A stretch of 64,000 nt of DNA from Lineus longissimus (lineage: Eukaryota; Nemertea; Pilidiophora; Heteronemertea; Lineidae), in the NCBI RefSeq assembly GCF_910592395.1, contig NC_088309.1:14014599-14078598 (forward strand), read 5' to 3'. Positions within the stretch are counted from its first letter, which is position 1; each line of letters begins with the position of its first letter. Shown here piece by piece: positions 19,345 through 30,791 of this stretch. Made by a program: the position numbers and the translations under genes. Below the pieces are notes generated by a model that saw nothing but the letters and a program-made list of their open reading frames with translations, was not told where the DNA came from and did no database searches.

Positions 19345-19806
19345 CTCGTAAGTGGTTTCTTCATTATCATCTACCATGTCTACGTTCTTGCGGGATTTCG
19401 CCATTGAACTTGTGCTTGTTCGTGGTTGAACGTGGTCTTTCAAGAAATGTAGTTTTTTAAACCACCAAACAGTTGGAGTGTACTGGTCATCTGTCCCAGC
19501 GCCCGACTTCTTTTTACTTTTCATTTTCTCAAGCTCTTGCGAATAGCTGCTCCGAAGGCCATTAATTTTTTTCTTTACGCCATCCACGGTGCAATCGGAA
19601 CGATGATTCTGGAGCTGTTCCACAATTTCCTGGTAGGCCAACTCCTTCTTTATCCTGTTATGATAATTCGGATCCTTTACATCATAAAGTTCACCCCGGA
19701 GCCGATATTCCTCAATGAGGATGTCGACGTCGACCTGATTCCATGTAGTTATTGGCCTACGTGCTGCCATAACTGGGCTTGGTGTAGTAATGTGAGCCTT
19801 GCTCAT
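19345..19806 (-). CDS. Harbinger Myb/SANT-like DNA-binding protein, exon 1
   Basis: Starts at ATG 19806 (MSKAHITTPSPV). It has a Myb/SANT-like trihelical region: TTWNQVDVDILIEEYRL, NRIKKELAYQEIVEQL, VDGVKKKINGLRSSYSQELE and TPTVWWFKKLHFL, whose spaced tryptophans define the MADF/Myb-like fold of the Harbinger ORF2 family. It ends at codon boundary GAG|GTAATT. The exon is intact, but exon 2 has an in-frame stop. Confidence 0.88.
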
Positions 19807-19842
19807 GAACGCATCCAGATATAAAGGGTTTCGTTACATCAC

Positions 19843-19866
19843 GGAGGTATTATTAATAATACCTCC
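19843..19866. repeat. 24-bp perfect palindrome, second copy of the mini-insertion
   Basis: GGAGGTATTATT followed by its exact inverse. It differs by one base from the core of the 31-bp insertion at 7792-7822, though it sits in an unrelated transposon. A flanking duplication is not evident here. Confidence 0.8.
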
Positions 19867-20355
19867 ATGGTTAATAAGGCTGGTTCATACTTCATAGCGA
19901 TGCGTCGCACGGTCGCACGGGTCGCATTGATCGTTTGCCTGGTCGCCCTGATCGCTGTGAAATCGGACATGAGTAGATGACATCATCCGCAACGCACGTA
20001 GTACAATTACGTGCACATCGCGCTATCTAGCCTTGATTTATTTCGAGCAATGAACCACGCGGACAGCCCGGCGCAGGCCAAACCTACAAATTCACGTATG
20101 AAGTAGACCCGATAGACACGCGATGCTCGTAGCGCCAAAAGCATGCAGGGTTAATTGTACAATAATAATGCTATCCCGACATACACCGTATGATTTTATT
20201 GTATAGCATTTAATTGTACAAGAAAAATAGGACAAAACGTATTCGTGTATTTCTTGCTATACTAAAAAATTTCGGCAAAGTTTCCCGACATACACGGTCC
20301 AATAAAATGGTATAGCATTTGCTATACTATAAAATGGGATCGTGTATGGCGGGCA

Positions 20356-20860
20356 TAAGTGACAAGAACAGTACTATAAGACGGTTTTAAAAAGTTGAAA
20401 ATTATTTATTTAAATGACATATGAATGGTTCAGCAGTAATTGGCAGTGTGCATTATGTAATGAAATATGATTTACATAATATAACATTTTTGTGACAAAT
20501 AGTACAGATGATGGATAAATCGATACAGTGGATAGCTGTTAGAATATGCAATACATGCAATAGCATTTGTTAGACCATATCCACAACTCCGTGGATATGG
20601 TCTATTGTTTTTACTGAGCCGATCGGCAGGACCCGAGGGATGTGGTTTTCGACACATATCTCCGAAACTGCCGCACGGAACGACCTGAAATTTGGTTAGG
20701 TTACGTTTCATAACCTGCTAACGAACAGCGTGTACTTTATTTTTGCAGTCGTTGATTACTTTTTTAGTTTTCGGGTGATTTTTGATGAAAATCGCCGGTT
20801 CTGAACCGTTCCGGTAATAGCACTGCCTCCCGCGTTTTTACCGATTAGGCAAGTTGCTCA
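20356..20860. other. No gene; one stem-loop
   Basis: TAGACCATATCCAC at about 20571 pairs with GTGGATATGGTCTA ending about 20604, with a 6-base loop. The rest has no recognised feature. Confidence 0.5.
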
Positions 20861-21480
20861 ACGTTGATCTGTCCCCGACCTGAACAGGTGGGAGGATACC
20901 CGCTACATGGAAGAGCCAACAGACATTTCGTCTACGCATTCTAGACTGGGTGAGTGTGATTTTTTCGTGATTGTAATCGCCCTCAAATTTGTGTTGAAAC
21001 ACTGCATCAGACAAAATTAACTCATCAGAGGTCATGAAAAGGATCTTAAGAATATATATTCGCTGTTAGTTTGGGTGATTATAGGGAGCACGTCCATCTT
21101 TTGAGGCAAACTTGTCATCCGAAAGTTTCCAGATCCCCGCAATGGCGGATATACATTCATCAAAAAAATTACGAATTCGGGCAAGTTTCATCAAACTGTG
21201 CGCCTTAAACACCTAAGAATGTCTCAAAATCACCCAGACTCTACACATGAGATATACCTTCACTGAAAATAATTGCTAAAACCTCGCTTAACGTGTCGCG
21301 AGTGCTGAAAGCAACAGTTTTGGAGATCGTTTTTCTGTACATCCTGCTCACTCCTGTAGAAATGTACAGTAAAGCACGTATACACGTGCAGTGTAAATGG
21401 ACACACGAATGGACACACCTTCTGAAAATATTGTCAGCAAAGGTGATAAGTGTATGTTCTGAATTATGACAATGAAATTC
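20861..21480 (+). repeat. Dispersed repeat family R21 (copies near 54.5 and 55.7 kb)
   Basis: Words such as TGTCGCGAGTGCT, TGTAGAAATGTACA and ACACGAATG occur here in the same order as at about 54460-54960 and 55680-56040. It has no coding capacity and the ends are not defined. Confidence 0.55.
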
Positions 21481-22180
21481 ATAGACTATTAGCAGGTAGT
21501 CAGTGTCTGTTGGTCTGAATAATGAATGATAAAACTTCTGGTGAAGTTAAAATATTTCCTCGCTCTGTTTTACAGCCTGACGCAGTGACGGGGATGATCA
21601 GCATCTGTTCTGTTCTGCGACCGCATCAGTCACGGATATAGGAGCCTTGACCACGAGGAGCTGATGAGGCAAAGTCGTATAACCGTCTTAACCTTGACAT
21701 CGGTGCAGTGCTGAATTTGCCGTCCGAAGACAAACCAGTATAATATTCCAGCCGTATTTCGTTCTTTTCACTGTAATTCTTTTACATCAAAAAGACTGAA
21801 TAAATAAACCTGCTATGGCAGTTAGTTTAAAAAGATATTATTGCATTTTACGTTTTTACTCTTAGTGCTGATCGGTCATACCCCTTGGGCCTGGCCGTAA
21901 CCTTGCATACTGGTTGTCTCGATGCCGTATGCTATGACCATGTATATATCTACTGGACTGGTTTGTTGCACCATGTCGAAGGAATTTTATGTAGAGATCA
22001 AGACACTTCCCTCACATCACAATCTACACCTCAAAAGAATGGTTGTAAAAATCCTTGCCATGATTCCCGGTTGCCCCTATGTTGTGACCATGCATGCATC
22101 AATGGCCTGGGATGTTGCAACCTACACTTCAAAGGAATGCGAAGTCTAAATCACATTTTTTGTCCCCAGGTTGTGACTTT
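21481..22180. other. No gene recognised
   Basis: Short frames at 21885-22232 have no family motif and no splice context. Nothing else is seen. Confidence 0.5.
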
Positions 22181-22769
22181 CCTAACAGCAATTGCAGACC
22201 ATATCCCTGGTGATAGTGTTTTGTCATCTTAAAAATGAGCACCAGGACAAAGCACCAAAAACCTGCCACTTAAGATCAGATCAGAAGTTACCTACGTGGT
22301 GCCAGTACCCACAAGTGCATGATTGACACCTAGATCATTTGAAGAAAAAATTGGCAGCAGAACCATGTGTGCATGGAGGGAGGTATTATAATATAAATAC
22401 TGTGGAGACGCAATGTATTATTGGTCGTCCCAACATTGGGAGCTTTCATCCCCACCAGCCATATCAGATGGCCAACTGGTTTCCCTCACTCGACCAAAAA
22501 ACTCATCAAAAGATACGAAAGATGTTGAGATTCAGATTACATTTGCTTGTTGTCTGCTGGATTCTGACCATCCATATGCTGAGTTGTTGCAGTCCCAGAA
22601 CCATCGCTAATTCTAGTATTTATGATGCACCTACTGTCACAACCTAATTGAGCTGGTTATTCAGGGTTATTTGCCTCTGATTTATCTGGTTATATCCTGG
22701 TGCAAACCTAATTTCTCAACATGACAAAATACTTTCACCAGGGATATGGTCTGCAATTTGCTGTTAGGC
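22181..22769. repeat. Possible MITE bounded by 47-bp inverted repeats
   Basis: CCTAACAGCAATTGCAGACC at about 22181 and its near-inverse ending about 22769 (GGTCTGCAATTTGCTGTTAGG) are about 47 bp each with few mismatches. The roughly 495-bp interior has no gene. I could not find a clear target duplication. Confidence 0.55.
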
Positions 22770-23270
22770 GAATTGCCCAATACTAGTTTTTATTGAGATT
22801 TTGCGAGAACCAAGTGGTATTTTGACAAGATAATAGAAAGCCAATAACACTACAAGAACATGACTTCAATACATTGACATTGTAGTACTTGGTATACTAA
22901 AAATATTCAAAGATGGGTATCTTGAGTTAAAGTACAAGATGTATGAATGAAGGAGGCAATCGGGTAAGAAATGGTGTCGCTAATGAAAGATTAGAACAGT
23001 CCGTCTCAACCTGCCAAGCTCAGAGCGACATGCGCCTGGTTTTGCTGTGACGGGTCACATATACAAAGTTTACATAAAACAAGATTTGTATGTTTATTTA
23101 GGAGGAGTACAAAAGTTGTATATAAAATGCCGACTTCTTAATGATTTATAGGACACAAAATTTGACATGACACCATTTTATAAAATATGAATAATCTATA
23201 ATGAGAATAGTTTTGTAGCACCAATGATTTGAAAATACTGAATTTATTTATTGCATGAATAGAACACAAA
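22770..23270. other. No gene recognised
   Basis: AT-rich, without repeat or coding signal that I can identify. Confidence 0.5.
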
Positions 23271-23279
23271 AAAAAGGAT

Positions 23280-23810
23280 GATTACATGATTGTCACATGC
23301 GTGAAATATATTGTCATGGATGGGCATTGGGAACAAAAAGAATTGCTGTTATCAGCTGCCTTGGTAGCGATTGCTTTAGCTGATTTTCAGAAACTGACAG
23401 GAATGAGAATGTTGATATAGTGTTGAAAAAATATTTTTATAACATTCATTGCATTCAAATAACACTAAGAAGTAGACGAGTACTAATTTCGCACACTTGA
23501 AAATATATGGACATTGACTGTCACTGGTAGTGGTAGTAGAGTAATTACATGCCATCAGCAGCACTAATTCAGACAGTTTTCGCTGTGCTTCAGTAACTGA
23601 CTGGAATGACTAAGTTTGATTGTGCTGAAATGATACATAATAATGTACATTGCATAAACAAAATGATTACAAGATTTGTACTGTCTTGAAATATATGGAC
23701 AGGGACAGTCACTGGAAGTTTGACATGCCATCAGTTGCACTGCTCCCGACAGTTTTCACTGTGCTTCAGTAACTGACTGGAATGACTAAGTTTGATTGTT
23801 CTGTATTTGC
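23280..23810. repeat. Tandem duplication, period about 190 bp
   Basis: GAAATATATGGACA..GACAGTCACTGG, CATGCCATCAG.TGCACT and GTGCTTCAGTAACTGACTGG occur at about 23500-23620 and again at about 23690-23800. A diverged partial unit starts near 23300. Confidence 0.75.
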
Positions 23811-24640
23811 CTCCATTTGGATTTTGTGAACAAAAGTTACTAACCTTGTGTAATTGAAGTGTCGAATTCGCCTTGGTCGAAATGATAATACAGTAAATAA
23901 ATCTATTGAATGTTGCTGAAAAGAAAACATTTACTACGTTAGAAGCCATGTACATGATAACACCACCACCACCATTATCAATATCATCACAAGTCAACTG
24001 GGGAATATGTGTGATATTTGTTCAAAACTTGCGTATATGGTATTTGCAGGTCTATTGTATTGTAACATATTTTTCACTTTCAAAATTAACTTTTTTACTA
24101 GAAATTATGAATCAATACTAACCGTAAGAAGCGTATGAAATTACAGAAGGCCTTCGTCGAAAAATGTAATGTACTTGTACTCATTCGTGTCATTAAACCT
24201 GAAAGCAGCACAGCATAACAGTGAAATTACCGTGATATCAATGGATGTCAAACTAACGTAGTGACGTAAATTTGAATTCGAAGTGCACAATTTCACAATT
24301 AAGGTTTTGAACACATTGAGAACTGAAAAACTTCATACAAATGCTTTCACACCAATGATATGATTGTGGCGCTCCTGATGAGGTATCGCCCTCTGCTAAG
24401 CAGCTTTGGTTGTAACTAGGGTAAATGTTTTTTTCAAGTGATATGAGCGATGCAATACCTTAGTTACCACCAGCGCCACGTAGCAGTCAATGAAGTTGTG
24501 CTGGTACCCCATTAACGTCATGCTTCAAATTTGAAGAAATTAATATTACCTTCATCAAGTACGTAATATTACACCAGGCCTTTGTCGAAAATGTAGATCT
24601 CGAAGTCCAATGTGACAATATGGTCTACTATGTATGAGGG
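23811..24640. other. No gene; small stem-loop
   Basis: GGTTGTAACTAGGGTA (about 24408) and TACCTTAGTTACCACC (ending about 24472) form an imperfect stem with a loop near 30 bases. Nothing else is recognised. Confidence 0.45.
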
Positions 24641-24836
24641 GGAGAACGGGTATTTTCGGGACACTGGACTGGGATGGGCCGAAAATAACTGTCGGGATTC
24701 GGGATAGACACCCTTATTTTAGCGGGATTCGAGACAAGCCGTGTTTTGCGTCACGATTCGGCTAAAATTGCGTATTGGGAAACGGGATAAGCCTTTTTTC
24801 CTAACGGGACGTCGAGACAGTTCCCCCCCCCCCCCC
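24641..24836. repeat. GGGATTCGGG-rich low-complexity block and C-run
   Basis: Diverged repeats around CGGGATTCGGG / AACGGGATAA run into a 14-base C tract at 24823-24836. Confidence 0.6.
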
Positions 24837-25445
24837 TTCCCCGTTCCCACCCTCAAGACATGTAGCATTGTTTGTAGGCCTATTGTAATTGTTACTCACA
24901 ATCTATTTTTTTGTAATTGATACTGGTAGTATCAATGTGAAATATGCCACACGTTGGGAGCATGCAAGGCCTAGTACAATACACCATCATCACAATCAAA
25001 TATTTCAATAATACACTGTCAACGAGAGTGAATGTTCAACCATCAATCACGTGCATTGTAGTGTACATCCCCCATCCCATGACGGCTTGCGCCCCGCTGG
25101 TGAAACTGACCTGAGTTGTCGCAACACCGTCACTGCGAAAAGAGGAAGAAGCAGGTCCGCATTTATCGAAATATTGCTAAATATAGGCCTAATTGTCAAA
25201 ATGTCGACCAAATTACCAATTAAATCACAATAAACTTATCAAATGTTCACTCATGCCTTTGGGTGAAAAATGCTGATTTTTCAATCATTCTCAATTTTAC
25301 AAATCACCAATCAAAATAGATGAGATTTGACCACTGGTATAATTCCGCCATCTTGGATATCGGCATCGTCACCACCACTTCAAATTCTAAAGTCTTATTC
25401 AGGCCTAATATGTGTCACCTGCTGTGATAAAATGGCTTGTTTTAT
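24837..25445. other. No gene recognised
   Basis: No ORF, splice pair or repeat that I can support. Confidence 0.5.
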
Positions 25446-26794
25446 CAATAAATAACAAAATATGATCTTTGTAAATAAAATCGGAGATCTTCTGGTGTGT
25501 TTTTATGTGAATTTATTACGAACTATCAATGCAGCGCAGGGCAGCCATCGTGTTCTCATGCGTAGTGGCGATGCGATAGCCATCCGCGGCACTGCTTTTC
25601 AAGATGGTGGCAATTGCCCAGTGCTAGAGGCGTTGTAAGGAAAATTGAGAGCAGGCCCCTAATGAATGAACTCTCAACGATATCGATATATTTTCGTAAT
25701 TCCAGCACAACTGTTCAACAATGAACGTCCACCGACAATCCCACTTAACGAATATTAATATCAATTCATATCATGTATCTTAAAACGCTTTTATTTCATT
25801 TTAAAAAGAGTTATCGAGTGAACGATGACCTCCTACCGTACCCTCGAAATAAACAGCCAAAATGACCACAAAAACACCTTTTTAGAAATGAAATGGCCAG
25901 GGCCATTGTGCTCACCTCATGTGGAGGAAAGATGGATAAAGAGCATGGTCTTGTGTCATGTAGTGTTAGGTTTGATGTAGGTCCAAGCAATTACAATTTC
26001 CCCAAAATGGCCAATTTCAGTACATTCGACCTCTGTGACCTTGAAAAGTAGGTCAAATCAAAGAAGACCCGGGTGACACATTGAATGGTTGTTAGAATTA
26101 GATGTACCTATGATATAAAATTGGTGCCAATCGGGCAAGTCATTACTAGGAATAATGGCATTTTGAAGAATTTAGGATTTGGCCCCCTCCCGTGCCAATT
26201 TACGCCATTTGACCTCTGTGACCTTGACAAGAAGGTCGAATTAAAAACCTGTGTGACATATACTGTATGGTGGTTAGATGTACCCATGATATCAAATTGG
26301 TGGCAATCGGGCAAGAAGTTAAGGAATAATCACATTTTTAAGGTTTTTGGATTTTGCCCCCTGGTGGTCAAGTGGTGAATCATATTGGACCAAACTTCGG
26401 TCCCTGAGATCACCTGACTAAGGGGTAAATGTGTACCAAATTTGGTATCAATAGTCATTGCAGTTTAGAAACGTGCCATCATTACATCCTAACGGCTAAT
26501 TTACACCATTTGACCTCTGTGACCTTGAAAAGGAGGTCAAATCAAAAACCCGGAGGATATATGATGCACCTTTGCTAGAAGTACCTACCATATTTTTTTC
26601 AAAATTTCCCGACTACTATTAAGGGAGATATTGCATATTTTCACTTTTAACGTTTGGCCCCCTGGTGGCCAAACCATGAAACGAATCGGACCGAAACTTG
26701 GTCTCCCAGGTGTCATTACATAAGGGTACATGTGTACCAAGTTTCAACTCAATAGCTCTAACAGTTACGAAACGTGCCCTGCTAACGGACGACG

Positions 26795-26835
<41 letters not shown>

Positions 26836-28228
26836 ACGACGGACGCCACGGTATGGGATAAGCTCACCTCTGCTAAGAGGTGAGCTAAAAAACAGCGATT
26901 TTTACGAAATAAATGTCATCAGAGACGAAACTAGACACTAATTTAGCTAGGTATGCACAGTAATAGTACCTGAAGTGATCGATTTCAAGGAGAAAATACA
27001 CTGAAAACAACTTTTCAGGAACAGAAATAAGATCACATTCAATAAATAACAAAATATGATCTTTGTAAATAAAATCGGAGATCTTCTGGTGTGTTTTTAT
27101 GTGAATTTATTACGAACTATCAATGCAGCGCAGGGCAGCCATCGTGTTCTCATGCGTAGTGGCGATGCGATAGCCATCCGCGGCACTGCTTTTCAAGATG
27201 GTGGCAATTGCCCAGTGCTAGAGGCGTTGTAAGGAAAATTGAGAGCAGGCCCCTAATGAATGAACTCTCAACGATATCGATATATTTTCGTAATTCCAGC
27301 ACAACTGTTCAACAATGAACGTCCACCGACAATCCCACTTAACGAATATTAATATCAATTCATATCATGTATCTTAAAACGCTTTTATTTCATTTTAAAA
27401 AGAGTTATCGAGTGAACGATGACCTCCTACCGTACCCTCGAAATAAACAGCCAAAATGACCACAAAAACACCTTTTTAGAAAAAAACAGCGATTTTTACG
27501 AAATAAATGTCATCAGAGACGAAACTAGACACTAATTTAGCTAGGTATGCACAGTAATAGTACCTGAAGTGATCGATTTCAAGGAGAAAATACACTGAAA
27601 ACAACTTTTCAGGAACAGAAATAAGATCACATTCAATAAATAACAAAATATGATCTTTGTAAATAAAATCGGAGATCTTCTGGTGTGTTTTTATGTGAAT
27701 TTATTACGAACTATCAATGCAGCGCAGGGCAGCCATCGTGTTCTCATGCGTAGTGGCGATGCGATAGCCATCCGCGGCACTGCTTTTCAAGATGGTGGCA
27801 ATTGCCCAGTGCTAGAGGCGTTGTAAGGAAAATTGAGAGCAGGCCCCTAATGAATGAACTCTCAACGATATCGATATATTTTCGTAATTCCAGCACAACT
27901 GTTCAACAATGAACGTCCACCGACAATCCCACTTAACGAATATTAATATCAATTCATATCATGTATCTTAAAACGCTTTTATTTCATTTTAAAAAGAGTT
28001 ATCGAGTGAACGATGACCTCCTACCGTACCCTCGAAATAAACAGCCAAAATGACCACAAAAACACCTTTTTAGAAAAAAACAGCGATTTTTACGAAATAA
28101 ATGTCATCAGAGACGAAACTAGACACTAATTTAGCTAGGTATGCACAGTAATAGTACCTGAAGTGATCGATTTCAAGGAGAAAATACACTGAAAACAACT
28201 TTTCAGGAACAGAAATAAGATCACATTG
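25446..28228. repeat. Array of a 594-bp unit, three copies
   Basis: The CAGCGATTTTTACG word recurs at 26893, 27487 and 28081, exactly 594 bp apart, and the units look nearly identical. Order: 25446-25889, insertion (25890-26890), 26891-27484, 27485-28078, then a partial unit to 28228. The first unit is interrupted by the AGCTCACC element; the last is cut at the junction with the reverse transcriptase fragment. No ORF. Confidence 0.95.
25890..26890 (+). mobile_element. AGCTCACC-hairpin element, 1.0-kb copy
   Basis: It starts with ATGGCCAGGGCCATTGTG, ends with (ACG)n, GGACGCCACGGTATGGGATA and an AGCTCACCT/AGGTGAGCT hairpin, and is inserted in an A-run of the 594-bp unit (uninterrupted junction visible at 27477-27490). 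The interior consists of about three related modules, each with TGACCTCTGTGACCTTGA. Compared with the copy at 32.9-34.0 kb it lacks about 130 bp after 26188. No protein frame. Class unknown. Confidence 0.85.
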
Positions 28229-29925
28229 TGAATAATACCATCCTCCATGCTTGTAACCAACGCTGTACATTGGGACTCGTCACCACGGCGAGCCGACTTC
28301 AACAGCTGATTGTCATCAGCAAACAGCTGACACGGAATACTGCACCTGTGCATCACGTCGCCTAGAGGAATTGTGTAGATTGTAAATAGGACCGGGCCGA
28401 GAACTGAACCTTGTGGAACGCCAAATTCCAATGAAACACGATCAGAAAAAACACCACAGATTGTCACCGAGAGCTGTCTGTCCTCAAGGTAGGATTTAAA
28501 CCAATCGAATGCAGATTCAGTCAATCCAATCCTATTTCGTAGTCGATCCAAAAGTAGGGTGTGGTCAACCGTATCAAATGCGGCTGAGAGATCAAGAAGT
28601 ACTAAAAGCACTTCATCTCCAACATCCAGGGATGTAAGGATCTCATCCGTAACTTTAAGAAGGACCGTTTCCGTACTATGTCCCTGTCTATAAGCGGACT
28701 GATTAGGATCAAATAACTGGTTCGATGACATATGATCCCTGAGACGTACCGCGATGATCCTTTCGATAAGCTTGGACAGGTATGTCATGTTTGAGACCGG
28801 TCTATAATTGCCGAGCTCATCCTTATCCAGCGATGGTTTTTTCAGTAACGGTTTCACAAGGGCAAATTTTAGCGCAGTGGGAAGATGGCCTTGCTGAAGA
28901 GATTTATTGATAATTGCAACAAGCACCGGCAGAAGAGAACCTATGCAGTCCTTCAATAGGGTTGTGGGAATAGGATCCTGCGTACAACTCTTGGACGGGA
29001 GCGACAGGACAAGCTTCCTAACCTCATCTTCAGTGGTAGGTGTGAAGCTGTCAAGGATTGGAATATCCCCGTTCCCCTGGTCATCCAGAAGTTGGTCTCC
29101 TTCGGACTCCGCATTACGTAAATCCAATCTCTCCCGAATCCCGGAGATCTTATTCATGAAGAAACTACAAAAGTTATCCGCTAGTTCCTTAGGATCCTTG
29201 TGATCTGGCAGTGGTAGTGAAGGCACTTTACCAAGGAGTTCATTGACCGTGGAAAACAAGTTCTTGCTGCTACCAGTCTCTATCCTCGACCTATGGTACT
29301 GCAATTTTGCACTGTCTATTAGATCACAGACCACTTGACTTTGAGCACGAAAGAGTTGCCGATTTATCTCTGTACGTTCTTTTCTCCATCTACGCTCCAG
29401 CTTACGTCTAGCTAACCGGGATTGGCGAATCTCATCCGAAAACCATGGAATATTGGGTTTCACAATCACCGAACGCGTGATCTCGGGTGCATGTTTATTG
29501 AGAATATCCCTGAGAACAGAGTCATATTGGTCAACTAATGCATCCAAGTCATCGTGGGGATTCAAGACCAAACTAGAGTTCTCTATATCTGCGCGGAACG
29601 CTTCACTGTTTATGTCCTTTATCTTCCTTGACGTGACCGATTTCCGGAGTTGAGGTGGTTTCGCAATCCGAAGGCCACCATGAACCGCGAAGTGGTCCGG
29701 TGGCAGTGATGGATCCACCAGTAGATCCTGAATGAATCCACTAGCAGCACTGCGGGTGATAACAAGGTCGAGAATGTGCCCCTTAATGTGCGTTGGCTCC
29801 TTGACATGTTGAGTGAGGTTAAATGAGTCCAGAAGTTGCTCAAAATTCCGCACATGCGTGTCATCCTTGAATGAATTCATTGACGCATCTTGGATAAGGA
29901 TCCGGTCTGTAGATGACAATACCCC
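28229..29925 (-). pseudogene. Non-LTR retrotransposon ORF2 fragment (CR1/L2-like)
   Basis: The minus-strand frame begins at the tail of the AP endonuclease domain (RNFEQLLDSFNLTQHVKEPT, GHILDLVITR), continues through a linker and covers the RT palm: NYRPVSNMTYLSKLIERI, LLDLSAAFDTVDH (motif A), GVPQGSVLGPVLF (motif B) and QLFADDNQLL (motif C). All catalytic aspartates seen are intact and there is no stop. The 5' end (most of the endonuclease) and the 3' end (thumb) are missing: the frame runs at 28228 straight into the 594-bp repeat. It is a different copy from that at 15.1-16.0 kb and covers the complementary part of ORF2. Confidence 0.92.
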
Positions 29926-30440
29926 ATTAGGGATTATTGAAGTGCCGCTATCTCAACAATTAGACGATGGAATTGCAAAATTTCAACGTTCTTACTGTCA
30001 CTCTATCAATTATCATACTGATAATGGATAATATCATTATATTTATTTAATTCAATTCACTCAGATACTTGACTACCACGGATCTCCAGATACCGCATAT
30101 TACAACACGTTCAATTATTGGGTCCACGGCTGTCATAATTACCATACTGCTAAATTTCATTTATAACCATTATGCCATAAATATTCATATATCGATCAGT
30201 GATTCACAAGTGATTATCTTATATAATTGTTATCAACCGTTTCAAATTCTAATCACCTGCAGGACAGGACAATCATTTACGAATAAAGTTTATTTTCATA
30301 ACCCTCTCTTAATCTTCATTCTTCACCATCAAAAACCACCATCCAAAACATTTGGCAGCATCCATTTCATCATCAGGACCATTCCCCAAGTTAAGCGCCA
30401 GTCCCCACCACACAAAACACACTTGCAATAAATTTCCCCT
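29926..30440. other. No gene recognised
   Basis: AT-rich. A 120-codon plus frame at 30069-30431 has biased, low-information composition and no motif. Confidence 0.5.
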
Positions 30441-30680
30441 CTTCATTTGGCCATATTGGCCTGTATGTTGACAAAAAATTAGGTCGAGGGCGTGTCCCTT
30501 TCAAGGTCACAGAGGTCAAACTCCAAAATTTGCTTTTCAAGGTCAGAGCGGTCAAATGAAATAAATTGCCTATTAGTGTTGGGTATGTGCAAACATGGTA
30601 AACTAAGCATGTTACTGTCTACTAAAGATTATACGGTGAGCACAATGGCCCTTGGCCGTTTCATTTTACAACGATTACTC
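30441..30680 (-). repeat. Fragment of the AGCTCACC/DR3 repeat family
   Basis: Contains TTTCAAGGTCACAGAGGTCA (30500-30518) and a second AAGGTCAGAGCGGTCAAATG stretch, in the inverse orientation to the full copies. Confidence 0.7.
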
Positions 30681-30791
30681 CCCATGTAACTACGATCTAG
30701 GATGGACAGGCTGTGTATTATGAATAGGAATAGTCACCTAGGGACCGTTGCGTAGAATACTTTTTTGGCGAAATATTGCGCAAAGTCCAGT

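Larger units (their letters stand above)
16811..20355 (+). mobile_element. Complete PIF/Harbinger transposon
   Basis: TIRs TGCCCGCCATACACGATCCC at 16811 and the inverse ending at 20355 match over about 50 bp and are flanked by the 3-bp duplication TAA (16808-16810 and 20356-20358), the usual TWA target. Each end carries internal inverted sub-terminal repeats (left: second GGGATCGTGTATGGCGGG near 16948-16965; right: near 20170-20300). The element is 3545 bp and encodes both hallmark proteins, a DDE transposase on plus and a Myb/SANT-like protein on minus. Confidence 0.95.

Noticed and set aside
26619-26883. Arginine-run proteins on both strands
   Set aside because: Shadows of the (ACG)n microsatellite at the end of the AGCTCACC element.
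30069-30431. 120-codon Ile/His-rich ORF
   Set aside because: Composition follows the AT-rich DNA; no motif, no neighbour support.
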